Notes: a model not told the origin generated them from the letters alone. Positions 53,183-62,534 are shown, numbered from the stretch's first letter. The stretch is DNA of 64,000 nucleotides from G965214625 sp965214625 (GCA_965214625.1 OZ243962.1:1984001-2048000); one strand, 5' to 3'. Made by a program: numbers and translations.

Positions 53183-55219
53183 CTAGAGCACCGAGCACAG
53201 TCGCAGTGCGTCAAAGATGGCGGCTGCCACATTGCGGCTCGAGACGGCATCGCCGATCCGGTAGAGCTCATAAGTGCCGGCTTGTCTTGCCATGGTCTGG
53301 GGCAGTCCGCCAAGGAGGGATCGGTGATCGGTGACCCCGTCGTTGGCCGAATCGGCGCGCAGTGCCTGGAACAGTTCGTCCGCCGGTGTTGTGCCATGTT
53401 CGACGATCACCTGCTGCGCTGAAAGCACCAGTGGCTCCTCGGTCAGTTCATGCACGAAGTGGGCGACCCGTTGACTGTCTTTTTGTTCCAGGGCGACCAG
53501 GCGGTGTTCCAACACGGGCCGGATGTTGCATTGAGCCAGTTCTCTTTTCCAGATAACCCGCTCACCATAGGCCAGCTCAGTGGCCGGACGATCATCCAGC
53601 AGAACCAGGGTGACATCAGCGCCCGCACGGTGACAGAAATCGGCTGCCGTGAGTGCAGGATGACGGCCGGTGCCGTCGTAAACCAGTACCCGGTCACGAA
53701 CCGGGACCATGCCGCTTAAAATGTCCCAGACCGAGGTGCAGTGCCGTGAGCCGTCCAGCCAGTCGAGATCGGGCACGCCGCCAGTGGCGACGATGATAAT
53801 ATCCGGTTGCGCTTGCAGGATATCGGTGACCTCGGCCAGGCAGCCGACTCGAACGTCAACCTCGAGTCGGGCGAGTTCATCCCGGCGCCAGTCAATGATG
53901 CCGGTCACATCCTTGCGCCATTTCGCTGCATTGGCCATGCGCAATTGCCCGCCAAGATCGCTGGCCGCTTCGAACAACACCACGTCATGGCCCCGTTCAC
54001 CACAGATTCGGGCTGCTTCAAGGCCTGCGGGACCACCGCCGACCACAACGATTTTCCGACCAGGTGTGGCCGATCGGGCGGGCGAATGAGACCAATCCTT
54101 TTCCCTGCCTGATGCGGCATTGTGGAGGCACACGGGCCTGTTGTCGCCCATGCAGTGGGTGACCCCGACACAAGGGCGAATGCGCTCCTCTTCCCCGCGG
54201 ATGATTTTCCGGACAATATGGGGGTCGGCGATATGCGCACGCGTCATGGCAACCATGTCAAGCAGCCCGGTTTGGATCGCATGACGTGCGGTAGCCAGAT
54301 CAGTGATCCGGGCGGCATGAAAAACCGGGAGGTTGACCTCCTTTTTGAAGGCACCCGCCTTGTGCAGCCACGGGGCAATCGGGGAGGCCATTGAGGGCAT
54401 GCAGTCGGTCAGCAATTTCAGTTCGGTATCCAGCCTGCCATAATTGACGTTGAAAAAATCAATCAATCCCGATTGTTCGAAACGATGTGCAATCGCGATG
54501 CAGTCGTCAAAGGTCAACCCGCCCTTCATGCCTTCATCCATCAGAAACCGCATGCCAACCAGGAAGCGATCGCCCACTCTTCGCCTGATCTCTTGTTGTA
54601 CCATCATCCCGAAACGGCAGCGATTTGCGATGGATCCGCCAAACTTGTCCGTGCGAAGATTCGTTATCGGGGAAAGAAACTGGCCGATGAGGTGACCGCC
54701 GACCATGGTTTCGAGTCCGTCCAGACCCCCTTCCCGTGCCCGAACGGCAGCATCCCCAAACGCGCTAACGATTCGGTTGATGTCATGGTCATCCATGACT
54801 TTCGGGAAACATCGATGGCCAATCTCCCGGGTCATCGAAGGTGCGACCGTCGGCAGCCAGTTCATGGTGTTGGTCTGGCCACGGCGTCCCAGATGGGTCA
54901 ATTGCATCATGATGGCTGCGCCTTGGTGATGGATTGCCTCGGAAAAAGACTGCAGGTATGGAATGATTCGGTCAGTGGACATATTTAACTGTCCGGACTG
55001 CCAAGTGGAATCCTCATCAACGTAGGCGGATCCGCCGAACATCGTCAGCGCGAGACCGCCTTTGGCTTTTTCGAGATGGTAACGTTGATAGGCCTGAGCA
55101 GGCATCCCGTCGTCTTCTTCCAGGCCACAGGCGTGACTGGTCGACATGATGCGATTACGAAGCGTCAGATGTCTTATTTGAAGCGGATCGAGAAGGGGAT
55201 CGGTATGTTTTTTCATCAC
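53183..55219 (-). CDS. Old-yellow-enzyme/FAD fusion oxidoreductase, dimethylglycine catabolism DgcA-like
   Basis: A 678-residue iron-sulfur flavoprotein with an N-terminal FMN TIM barrel (about 1-340) and C-terminal FAD/NAD domains. Barrel features: DPLQIRHLTLRNRI near 10, MMQLTHLGRRG near 104, GLDGLETMVGGHLIGQFLSP near 165 and HAARITDLATARHA near 300. The iron-sulfur region is RPCVGVTHCMGDNRPVC near 350: three cysteines in the spacing of DgcA-type proteins, not the four of trimethylamine dehydrogenase. FAD motif VVVGGGPAGLEAARI near 393. DgcA demethylates dimethylglycine to sarcosine; the BKACE gene is divergent from it, 228 bases away. Stachydrine or another N-methyl compound is possible. 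Confidence 0.8.
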   Translation of the reverse strand: MMKKHTDPLLDPLQIRHLTLRNRIMSTSHACGLEEDDGMPAQAYQRYHLEKAKGGLALTMFGGSAYVDEDSTWQSGQLNMSTDRIIPYLQSFSEAIHHQGAAIMMQLTHLGRRGQTNTMNWLPTVAPSMTREIGHRCFPKVMDDHDINRIVSAFGDAAVRAREGGLDGLETMVGGHLIGQFLSPITNLRTDKFGGSIANRCRFGMMVQQEIRRRVGDRFLVGMRFLMDEGMKGGLTFDDCIAIAHRFEQSGLIDFFNVNYGRLDTELKLLTDCMPSMASPIAPWLHKAGAFKKEVNLPVFHAARITDLATARHAIQTGLLDMVAMTRAHIADPHIVRKIIRGEEERIRPCVGVTHCMGDNRPVCLHNAASGREKDWSHSPARSATPGRKIVVVGGGPAGLEAARICGERGHDVVLFEAASDLGGQLRMANAAKWRKDVTGIIDWRRDELARLEVDVRVGCLAEVTDILQAQPDIIIVATGGVPDLDWLDGSRHCTSVWDILSGMVPVRDRVLVYDGTGRHPALTAADFCHRAGADVTLVLLDDRPATELAYGERVIWKRELAQCNIRPVLEHRLVALEQKDSQRVAHFVHELTEEPLVLSAQQVIVEHGTTPADELFQALRADSANDGVTDHRSLLGGLPQTMARQAGTYELYRIGDAVSSRNVAAAIFDALRLCSVL

Positions 55220-55403
55220 CAGTCGTTTGGAGGTTTACTTCAGCGCAGGACAATCAGCAGACATTTGGATGATCGGGTCCATGCCCTGCATGGTCCATGA
55301 TCTGGAAATGTTTGTCCAGAGGACAGAACAAAAGAAACCCGCGACAGGTCCACTTTGGGCATGTGCCGTTGTGCCGGACGGATAGATCTGTCTGAAAGAA
55401 GTA

Positions 55404-55409
55404 TATAAT
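55404..55409 (+). promoter_or_regulatory. Probable -10 element of the BKACE gene
   Basis: TATAAT in the divergent region, 38 bases before the ATG at 55448. No good -35 hexamer is visible, so activator dependence is possible. Confidence 0.4.
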
Positions 55410-55447
55410 TCCCAAAATGGAAACGGCCTACGTAGTGTACTTTAACC

Positions 55448-56341
55448 ATGCGAGACGTGATGATGTCTGATCAAGTGATTCTGACCTGTGCGGTGACCGG
55501 CGGTCACAATAACGTTCACAAACACCCGGCCTACCCGATTACACCGCAACAGATCGCGATGGATTGTATCGAAGTGGCCAAAGCGGGTGCGGCGGTTGCT
55601 CATATTCATGTCCGGGATCCGAAGACCGGCCTGCGTTCCGGTGATCCTGCGCTGTTCAGGGAAGTTGTGCGGCGTATCAGGGAGGCCGGCAGCGATATCC
55701 TGATCAATCTGACGACCAGTGAAGGTGCGCGCTTTTCCCCGGGTGACGAGACACCGGCGATTGGCGGTCCGGGAACGACCTTGGTCCAGCCGTTGCAACG
55801 CTTGGTTCATATCGAAGAGTTGCGACCCGACATCTGTACGCTGGATGTTGGGACATTCAACTTCGGGGAAACGATATTCGTCAATACACCGGCGCATCTT
55901 CGCATGATGGCCCAACGGATCAAGGAACTCAATGTCAAGCCCGAACTGGAAGTCTTCGAACCCGGGCATATCATGTTTGCCCATTCACTGATTGAACAGG
56001 GACTGATTGAAGGGGACCCGATGTTTCAGCTTTGTCTGGGGATCCCCCATGCTTCGCCAGCCACCCCGGAAATATTGACCGTGATGAAAAATCTGCTGCC
56101 CGGGAATGCCAATTGGAGTGCGTTCGGCATTTCCCGTTGGGAATTTCCGATCGTGGCCCAGGCGGTCAGCCAGAACGGCAATTGTCGTGTCGGCCTGGAA
56201 GACAATCTGTATCTTGGCAGGGGAGTATTTGCGACCAATGTCCAATTGGTGGAACGGGCAGTGCGGATCATCCGGGAAATAGGGCGCGAGCCCGCGACAC
56301 CTGCCCAGGCGGCCGCCATACTGGGGATTGGACAATCGTAG
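55448..56341 (+). CDS. Beta-keto acid cleavage enzyme (BKACE, DUF849), probable 3-dehydrocarnitine cleavage enzyme
   Basis: A 297-residue TIM-barrel enzyme. Family features: ILTCAVTGGHNNVHKHPAYPITP near the start, a zinc site with histidines in AHIHVRDP near 52, NLTTSEGA near 92, LEVFEPGHI near 175 and GLEDNLYLGRG near 252. BKACE enzymes split a beta-keto acid with acetyl-CoA to acetoacetate and a new CoA ester; the dehydrocarnitine subgroup gives betainyl-CoA (family knowledge). With lcdH 7 kb upstream and dimethylglycine-type genes around it, dehydrocarnitine is the likely substrate. ATG at 55460 or 55463 are alternative starts. Confidence 0.88.
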   Translation: MRDVMMSDQVILTCAVTGGHNNVHKHPAYPITPQQIAMDCIEVAKAGAAVAHIHVRDPKTGLRSGDPALFREVVRRIREAGSDILINLTTSEGARFSPGDETPAIGGPGTTLVQPLQRLVHIEELRPDICTLDVGTFNFGETIFVNTPAHLRMMAQRIKELNVKPELEVFEPGHIMFAHSLIEQGLIEGDPMFQLCLGIPHASPATPEILTVMKNLLPGNANWSAFGISRWEFPIVAQAVSQNGNCRVGLEDNLYLGRGVFATNVQLVERAVRIIREIGREPATPAQAAAILGIGQS

Positions 56342-56500
56342 ATTTTATCTGGACTTTCGGATCCCGGCCAGCGTGAATGACAGGCGGATTGATTGCGAAC
56401 ACCAGGTGATCCCGGTTGGATGTGGGGATACCGTTACCCTGCTCGGGAGAACAGGGTCCTACACTCCCCTTGCAGCCTGTCTTGATGTGGTGTCATCAGC

Positions 56501-57739
56501 ATGACTGGCGAGCTGCCCCGAAAAACCCGTATTGTCGTTGTCGGCAGTGGCGTGATCGGGGCCAGCGTCGCCTGGCATCTTACGCAGCTCGGGTGTCGTG
56601 ATGTGGTCGTACTGGAGCGGGGACAGGTGGGTTGCGGCACCACCTGGCATTCGGCAGGCAATATCATTCGAATGAGCGCTGATCCGGCCGCGGTGCAGAT
56701 TTTTACCGAAAGTGCCGCGGTCATTGCAAGGATCCATGAGCGACATCATGTCGGCTGGCGTCAGTGCGGACGGGTGATGCTGGCCCAGACCGAACAGCGG
56801 CGGCGGGAGTTCGAGACCATCGCGAAGACCCTGTACAGGCTGGGGGTCGCCGTAGAGACCCTTTCGCCCATTGAGGCCCGGGACAAACTGCCGGTGATGC
56901 ATACGGATGACTTGTCTGCTGCATTATGGAGCCCCGGGGACGGTCGCGTTGACCCGACCGCCCTGACCCGGGCCTATGTCCGCGAAGCGCGTGACAAGGG
57001 CGCAAGCTTTCTCGAAGGAATATCGGTCGGCAGGGCACTGACGCAAGGAGGGCGGGTCGTCGGGGTCGAGACGAATCGAGGTCGGATTGCTTGTGAAGTG
57101 GCGGTTAACTGTGCCGGGATGTGGGCCAGGGAACTGGGTTTGCACAATCGTGTCGATATACCGCTTTATCCGGTACAGCATTTTTACCTGCTGACTGAAT
57201 CGGTCACCGGTGTGGATCCGGGCATGCCCACCTTTCGTGACCCCGACGGGTTGATTTATGGTCGTGAGGAAGTGGGCGGACTGCTCGTCGGCTGTTTTGA
57301 TCGACAGGCTCTCCCGATCCGGCTTTCGGAATTACCCGAACCGTTCGAGTTTTCCCTGTTGAATGAAAACTGGGATCAGTTCATGCCTTACCTGAAACGG
57401 GCCATACACCGTATTCCGTCCCTGGCCGACGCGGGAATTCGGTCCCTGGTGAATGGGCCTGAATCATTTACCCCTGATGGAGAACCGCATCTGGACGAGG
57501 CGCCCACCTTGAAAGGCTATTTTGTCCTTGCCGGGCTCAGTTCCTCGGGAGTCACCCGCTCCGGAGGAATGGGTGGGGCACTGGCTCGATGGATTCTCGA
57601 TGGCGATCCGGAACTGGATATCAGTCGTTTCAGTTTGAAGCGGTTCGGACCGGAACACAATCGCGAAGCCTATCTGCGACGTTGTGTGCGGGAAGTGCCG
57701 AGTGCCCACTTTGCCGGGACAACAGGCCAATCCGGCTGA
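56501..57739 (+). CDS. FAD-dependent amino-acid oxidoreductase (DAO family), sarcosine/dimethylglycine-dehydrogenase-like
   Basis: A 412-residue flavoprotein. Dinucleotide motif IVVVGSGVIGASVAWHLTQLG at about residues 11-31 (core GSGVIGASVAW); VLERGQVGCGTTWHSAGN near 41-58, typical of dimethylglycine dehydrogenase/sarcosine oxidase with covalent-FAD-type histidine region; GYFVLAGLSSSGVTRSGGMGGALARWI near 340 (core AGLSSSGVTRSGG). It corresponds to the N-terminal half of dimethylglycine dehydrogenase without the C-terminal folate-binding GcvT domain. Likely sarcosine, dimethylglycine or a similar N-methylated amine as substrate. It lies 159 bases after BKACE. Confidence 0.85.
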   Translation: MTGELPRKTRIVVVGSGVIGASVAWHLTQLGCRDVVVLERGQVGCGTTWHSAGNIIRMSADPAAVQIFTESAAVIARIHERHHVGWRQCGRVMLAQTEQRRREFETIAKTLYRLGVAVETLSPIEARDKLPVMHTDDLSAALWSPGDGRVDPTALTRAYVREARDKGASFLEGISVGRALTQGGRVVGVETNRGRIACEVAVNCAGMWARELGLHNRVDIPLYPVQHFYLLTESVTGVDPGMPTFRDPDGLIYGREEVGGLLVGCFDRQALPIRLSELPEPFEFSLLNENWDQFMPYLKRAIHRIPSLADAGIRSLVNGPESFTPDGEPHLDEAPTLKGYFVLAGLSSSGVTRSGGMGGALARWILDGDPELDISRFSLKRFGPEHNREAYLRRCVREVPSAHFAGTTGQSG

Positions 57740-58029
57740 TTGTCCGACCTGTCGTGAAATGCACGACAACGTCGAGACCCAGTGTTGTTTCCAACGGCAG
57801 TGAACGGATAGCTTGTCCGCACCACCGGCACGGCTTCCGGCTTTGTGGTCCGGGTATGGCGGTGATCATTCCCGCGCCATTCGGTGGGTGCCGTGAAGCG
57901 CCGCATGAGGATATCGATTTGTGTTTCTTGATCCGGCCGGATGCAGTATGATCAACGGCGACAGACATGCTATGCCTGAGGTCATGCAGGCGGGGGAGCC
58001 AGACAGATGCCGAGCGACTTCCGATTTCC

Positions 58030-59394
58030 ATGAATCCGGATCAGTCTGCCTTGTGTCTGCTTGGCGAGTTCGTGGCGACGGCATCGCTGAATCCATTGGA
58101 TTCGACTCGCAAGACGGTCCGCAACAGCGTCATTGATGCCTTTGGTTGCATGTTGGGCGGTGTCCGGGTACCGGCGGTTGTGGCCACGATAAATGCCTTG
58201 CGGTCATTGGGTGCAGGGCAGGGCAGTGCGCCGGTGTTCGGCACCCGGCACCGGGCGCCTGTTCACACGGCGGCGATGCTCAACGCCATGGCTGGCCATG
58301 CGTTGGAATTCGATGATTGGGAGGCTCCGGGCAATACCCATCCGAGTGTGGTGCTGTTGCCCGCGTTGCTGGCGGTCACGAACAGCGATACCACGGGCAG
58401 CGACCTGCTGATGGCCTATCTGGCCGGTTTCGAAGTCATTGCCCGACTCGGTGAAGCACTGAACTTCGAACATTATGATGCCGGTTGGCATTCCACTGCG
58501 ACGCTGGGTTCGCTTGGTGCGACGGCATCGGTCGCGCGGTTGTGCGGGTTATCCCCGATCCGGACAACGCATGCGCTGTCGATCGCTGTGAGTCGGGCAG
58601 CCGGCCTGACCTGCCAGTTCGGTTCGGATGCCAAGGCACTGCAGGCGGGTTTTGCGGCAGAAAATGGCGTGGTCTGTGCTGCATTGGCTGCCGAGGGAGT
58701 GACTGGCAATCCGGATGTTCTCGAGCATCCGCGCGGCATGGCCGCGCTGATGTCCGGGGTCCCGACGGAACGAATCCGGGTTGCCCTGGAGAAACTGGGC
58801 GATCCACTGGCCGTGGAACAGTACGGCGTCCTGATCAAGCCCTGGCCGAGTTGCGGTTATACCCATCGCATCATGCGTTGTGCGTGCGACCTGGGCAACG
58901 CGAAAATCGATACCGCAGCGATTCGCATCATTGATTTGCAACTGCCGGATTTCCATGCCGCGATCCTGCCTTTCCGCCATCCACGGGACCGGTCCGAGGC
59001 GCTGTTCAGCCTGCCGTTTGTCGCTGCCATGGGGTTGCGATATGGCAATCTGACGCTGGATGATCTGGCTGAGCAGCGCTGGCAGGAACCGGATATCGTC
59101 CGCCTGATCGATTGTGTCGCTATTCATCCGTTCAAGCCGTCGCAGCCAGCGCGGAACTATGATCCCCTTGAACCGGATCGAATGCGGATCACACTGAACG
59201 AGGGGCGGCAAATGGAGGCGGTCTGCGGTGCCGCGCCGGGTACCCCGGAAAATCCCCTGTCCGATGAAGACGTGGTGGAAAAATTCCGGCACAATGCAGG
59301 ACCGATCGGTGATGGTAGTCTGGAGGCCTTGTTGGTTTGGCCGGAGACATCCGGCGTGTTGTCGTTGTTCGAACGTTTTGGAGGGTCGGCATGA
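58030..59394 (+). CDS. MmgE/PrpD-family protein
   Basis: A 454-residue protein of the family including 2-methylcitrate dehydratase and cis-aconitate decarboxylase. Features seen: a VIDAFGCMLGG segment near residue 34, AMLNAMAGHALEFDDWE near 85 with H-x-x-x-x-DD-type residues, HPSVVLLPALLAV near 105, GLSPIRTTHALSIAVSRAAG near 178, and LIKPWPSCGYTHRI near 264 with the conserved histidine region. ATG at 58030 chosen over 57967 by family start. The stop overlaps the MttB-like start (ATGA), so the two enzymes probably act together. No propionate gene is nearby; the substrate is unknown. Confidence 0.85.
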   Translation: MNPDQSALCLLGEFVATASLNPLDSTRKTVRNSVIDAFGCMLGGVRVPAVVATINALRSLGAGQGSAPVFGTRHRAPVHTAAMLNAMAGHALEFDDWEAPGNTHPSVVLLPALLAVTNSDTTGSDLLMAYLAGFEVIARLGEALNFEHYDAGWHSTATLGSLGATASVARLCGLSPIRTTHALSIAVSRAAGLTCQFGSDAKALQAGFAAENGVVCAALAAEGVTGNPDVLEHPRGMAALMSGVPTERIRVALEKLGDPLAVEQYGVLIKPWPSCGYTHRIMRCACDLGNAKIDTAAIRIIDLQLPDFHAAILPFRHPRDRSEALFSLPFVAAMGLRYGNLTLDDLAEQRWQEPDIVRLIDCVAIHPFKPSQPARNYDPLEPDRMRITLNEGRQMEAVCGAAPGTPENPLSDEDVVEKFRHNAGPIGDGSLEALLVWPETSGVLSLFERFGGSA

Positions 59395-60926
59395 CTGGTA
59401 TGAAGCGAATGCGAGGCGGGCGGGTTGCCCGTCGTAGTGCACGCAGTGAGGGCGCCGGCGGTGGCATCAGTCAGGCCATCTGGCCGGGGCTGGAAGGTGG
59501 GCGGTACAAACCCCTGGATGCGGCTGCGGTGCAGTCGGTGCATGGAACCGCGCTGCGTATCCTGGCCGAAGTCGGCATCAAGGGTGCCACCTCCCGTTGC
59601 ATTGACACCATCGTGGCCGCAGGGGGCAGGCTGTGTCCCCATCAGGACCGGTTGTTGATGCCGGTTGATCTGGTGGAGCGGACACTGGCCGTGGCCGGGC
59701 GTGGATTCAAGCTGCATGGCCAACAGGCACAGCATGACCTCGATCCCGGAGGCACCCGGATTCATCTTGGCACCTCCGGTGCTGCGGTGCATGTGATCGA
59801 CAGCGAAACCCGCTCGGTACGGGATTCCACGTTACAGGACCTTTATGACATGGCCTGTCTGGCGGACGCGCTTCCCAATATTCACATGTTCCAGCGCACT
59901 GTCGTGGCCCGGGATATCCCGGTGGCCCATGACATGGAGATCAATACGGCCTATGCCTGCATGACGGGGACGGCCAAACCGGTTGGCACGAGCTTTTCGT
60001 GTGGTGATACCCTGCGCGATGCGGTAGGCATGTTCCACCTGGCTGCGGGCGGCGAGACGGCCTGGCGGGCGCGGCCGTTTTGCTGTGTGTCCACCTGTTT
60101 CATCGTGCCACCGCTGGCTTTTGCCGAGGAGGCGCTCGGAATCATTGAGACAGCCGCCACCACCGGGACACCGCTCAAGCTCGTTGCCGCCGGCCAGGCC
60201 GGGGCCACCAGCCCGGCGACGCTGGCCGGGGCAGTGGCACAGCAGACGGCGGAAGTATTGGCCGGTCTGGTGTATGTCAACCTGTTGAGCCCGGGGCATC
60301 CGGCGCTTTTCGGGGCATTGCCCTTCATCTCTGACCTGCGGACAGGTGCCATGTCCGGCGGCAGTGCCGAGCAGGGCGTGCTGATGGCGGCCTGTGCCCA
60401 GATGGCGCAGTACTACGGTATTCCCTGCGCGGTTTCTGCCGGCATGACGGATTCCAAGATGCCGGACTACCAGGCCGGCTACGAAAAGGGGATCACTGAG
60501 CTTTTGAGTGCGCTGGCCGGTGCCAACCTGATCTACGAGGCGGCCGGCATGTATGGTTCGCTCCTTGCCGCCTCCTGTGAAAGCTTTGTGCTGGACAACG
60601 ATCTCATTGGTTCGGTGATGCGGGCAACACGGGGTATCGATGTCAATGAAGAGACGTTGGCTTTCGATGTGATTCGCGAGGTGTGTCTCAACGGACCGGG
60701 CCACTTCCTCGGTCATGACCAGACCCTGGATCGGATGCAGTCGGACTATTTCTATCCGGCATTGGCGGACCGCAGTACCCCGGAACAATGGAGTGAGAAC
60801 GGGTCGGCAGACTTGCTCGAGAGGGCACGATTGAAAACGCGGCAGATTCTGGATGGGCCCAGGCCGATGCATATTACTGCGCAAGTCGACCGGGAGATCA
60901 GGAAACGTTTCCCCATCTTGCTTTGA
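59391..60926 (+). CDS. MttB-like methyltransferase without pyrrolysine
   Basis: A 511-residue member of the trimethylamine methyltransferase superfamily. Family segments: IHLGTSGAAVHVID near 138, QDLYDMACLADALPNIHMF near 160, GEEAL-type region (AEEALGIIETA) near 240, and HFLGHDQTLDRM near 440. There is no internal in-frame amber codon, so the Pyl residue of true MttB is absent; known non-Pyl members such as glycine betaine methyltransferase MtgB pass the methyl group to a corrinoid protein. No corrinoid protein gene is in the window, but cobL and cbiG are. Translationally coupled to the MmgE/PrpD gene. Substrate may be a betaine-type quaternary amine. Confidence 0.85.
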   Translation: MTGMKRMRGGRVARRSARSEGAGGGISQAIWPGLEGGRYKPLDAAAVQSVHGTALRILAEVGIKGATSRCIDTIVAAGGRLCPHQDRLLMPVDLVERTLAVAGRGFKLHGQQAQHDLDPGGTRIHLGTSGAAVHVIDSETRSVRDSTLQDLYDMACLADALPNIHMFQRTVVARDIPVAHDMEINTAYACMTGTAKPVGTSFSCGDTLRDAVGMFHLAAGGETAWRARPFCCVSTCFIVPPLAFAEEALGIIETAATTGTPLKLVAAGQAGATSPATLAGAVAQQTAEVLAGLVYVNLLSPGHPALFGALPFISDLRTGAMSGGSAEQGVLMAACAQMAQYYGIPCAVSAGMTDSKMPDYQAGYEKGITELLSALAGANLIYEAAGMYGSLLAASCESFVLDNDLIGSVMRATRGIDVNEETLAFDVIREVCLNGPGHFLGHDQTLDRMQSDYFYPALADRSTPEQWSENGSADLLERARLKTRQILDGPRPMHITAQVDREIRKRFPILL

Positions 60927-60986
60927 TTCGAGCGTGCATCAGTCCAGTGGTTCAAGTCCGTTTATCCGCTGCGGTACACGGGTAAA

Positions 60987-61595
60987 ATGGAATCGGCAGC
61001 CTTTATCAAAGGATTCGGTGTCGGGTTTGGACTGATTGTTGCGATCGGTGCGCAGAACGCCTATGTGCTGACCCGAGGCGTTTCCCGAAATCACCATTGG
61101 GTCGTGGCGGCGCTTGGCAGCGTGATTGATGCGTTGCTGATCACAGTCGGCATATTGGGTATGGGGTCGTTGGTGCAGTCCAACCCGGGTCTGCTGTGGC
61201 TGATCACGATAGCCGGTGCGGCGTTTCTGTTCGTGTATGGCCTGTTTGCCTTTCGCCGGATTTTTACCCCCGGTCACCTGCGGGCCCGTCAAAATCAGGT
61301 TTCCTTGAAAGTCGCTGTCATGACGATGCTCTCGCTGAGTCTGCTGAATCCTCATGTGTATATCGATACGGTCGTGTTGCTCGGCAGCGTGGCGATTCAC
61401 GAAGCGCAGGACAATCGGCTGGTTTTCGGTGCCGGTGCGGTAGTGGCCTCTTTTGTCTGGTTCTTTTCTTTGGCGCTGAGCGGTCAGTGGATGCAACGCT
61501 GTTTTCAATCGACCCTGACCTGGCGTATCTTGGATATCGTGATCACGTTGGTGATGTGGTCGATTGCGTTGACATTGGCGTCGACCCTTTGGTGA
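60987..61595 (+). CDS. LysE/ArgO-family amino acid exporter
   Basis: A 202-residue inner-membrane protein with about six hydrophobic segments. The family hallmark IVAIGAQNAYVLTRG is at about residues 17-31, and SLSLLNPHVYIDTVVLLG near 115 is the second conserved segment, as in LysE and ArgO exporters of lysine or arginine. ATG at 60987 is preceded only by a weak GGTAAAA. It stands 60 bases after the MttB gene on the same strand. Confidence 0.9.
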   Translation: MESAAFIKGFGVGFGLIVAIGAQNAYVLTRGVSRNHHWVVAALGSVIDALLITVGILGMGSLVQSNPGLLWLITIAGAAFLFVYGLFAFRRIFTPGHLRARQNQVSLKVAVMTMLSLSLLNPHVYIDTVVLLGSVAIHEAQDNRLVFGAGAVVASFVWFFSLALSGQWMQRCFQSTLTWRILDIVITLVMWSIALTLASTLW

Positions 61596-61669
61596 TCAGG
61601 CAAACCGGGGCCAATGATGGTGGTTTATCGCTCGGGTGATCACATGAAACGAGGTACAATCCAGCCAAG

Positions 61670-62518
61670 ATGAAGTTTCAAGGTACCGAAAGATATGTCG
61701 TGACCGCCGCGCTGCAACTGGCGGTCGATGCCTCGTTGATGCTGCAGCGCCCGTTATTGATCAAGGGTGAGCCAGGCACCGGGAAAACCATGCTGGCCGA
61801 GGAAATCGCGCAGAGCCTGGGCATGGAGATGATTGCATGGCATATCAAGTCAACCACCAAGGCGCAGCAGGGGCTGTATGAATATGATGCGGTGTCGAGA
61901 TTGCGGGATTCGCAATTGGGCAATGAACGGGTGAATGATATTTCCGCCTACATCAAGCAAGGAAAGCTGTGGCAGGCGTTTCAGTCAGAGCACCCGGTGG
62001 TGCTGTTGATCGACGAAATCGACAAGGCGGATATCGAGTTTCCCAACGACCTGTTGTTGGAACTCGACAGGATGGAATTCTTTGTCTACGAGACAGGTCA
62101 AACCATCCGGGCCAGACATCGACCGGTTATCGTGATCACCAGCAATAATGAAAAGGAACTGCCGGATGCTTTCTTGCGACGCTGTTTTTTCCACTTCATC
62201 GATTTCCCCGACCGGGAAACCATGAAAGACATTATTGCCGTTCACTTCCCGGATATCAGCCAACGCCTGGTCAAGGAGGCGCTGGAAGTGTTTTTTGAAA
62301 TTCGGGATGTCCCCGGACTGAAAAAAAGACCGTCTACCAGTGAATTGCTGGACTGGTTGAAACTCCTGTTATCGGATGATATTCCGGAAGATATTCTCGC
62401 AGACCGGGACCGGACCAAAGCCATCCCGCCTTTGTACGGGGCGTTATTGAAAAATGAGCAGGATGTCCATTTACTTGAACGGCTTGCCTTCATGCATCGC
62501 CGAGAACGTCGCCACTGA
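61670..62518 (+). CDS. MoxR-family AAA+ ATPase
   Basis: A 282-residue ATPase. Walker A GEPGTGKT at residues 33-40; Walker B VVLLIDEIDKAD near 109; sensor-1 in VIVITSNNEKELPDAFLRRCFFHF near 160 (core ITSNNEKELPDAFLRR). MoxR proteins act with VWA-domain partners as chaperones for metal-containing enzymes, such as molybdenum hydroxylases. The VWA-domain gene follows 16 bases after its stop. Confidence 0.92.
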   Translation: MKFQGTERYVVTAALQLAVDASLMLQRPLLIKGEPGTGKTMLAEEIAQSLGMEMIAWHIKSTTKAQQGLYEYDAVSRLRDSQLGNERVNDISAYIKQGKLWQAFQSEHPVVLLIDEIDKADIEFPNDLLLELDRMEFFVYETGQTIRARHRPVIVITSNNEKELPDAFLRRCFFHFIDFPDRETMKDIIAVHFPDISQRLVKEALEVFFEIRDVPGLKKRPSTSELLDWLKLLLSDDIPEDILADRDRTKAIPPLYGALLKNEQDVHLLERLAFMHRRERRH

Positions 62519-62534
62519 AATTCAGGGGCCTGCC

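Noticed and set aside
59391..60926. Pyrrolysine-containing MttB
   Set aside because: No in-frame TAG occurs before the TGA stop; the protein is of the non-Pyl class.
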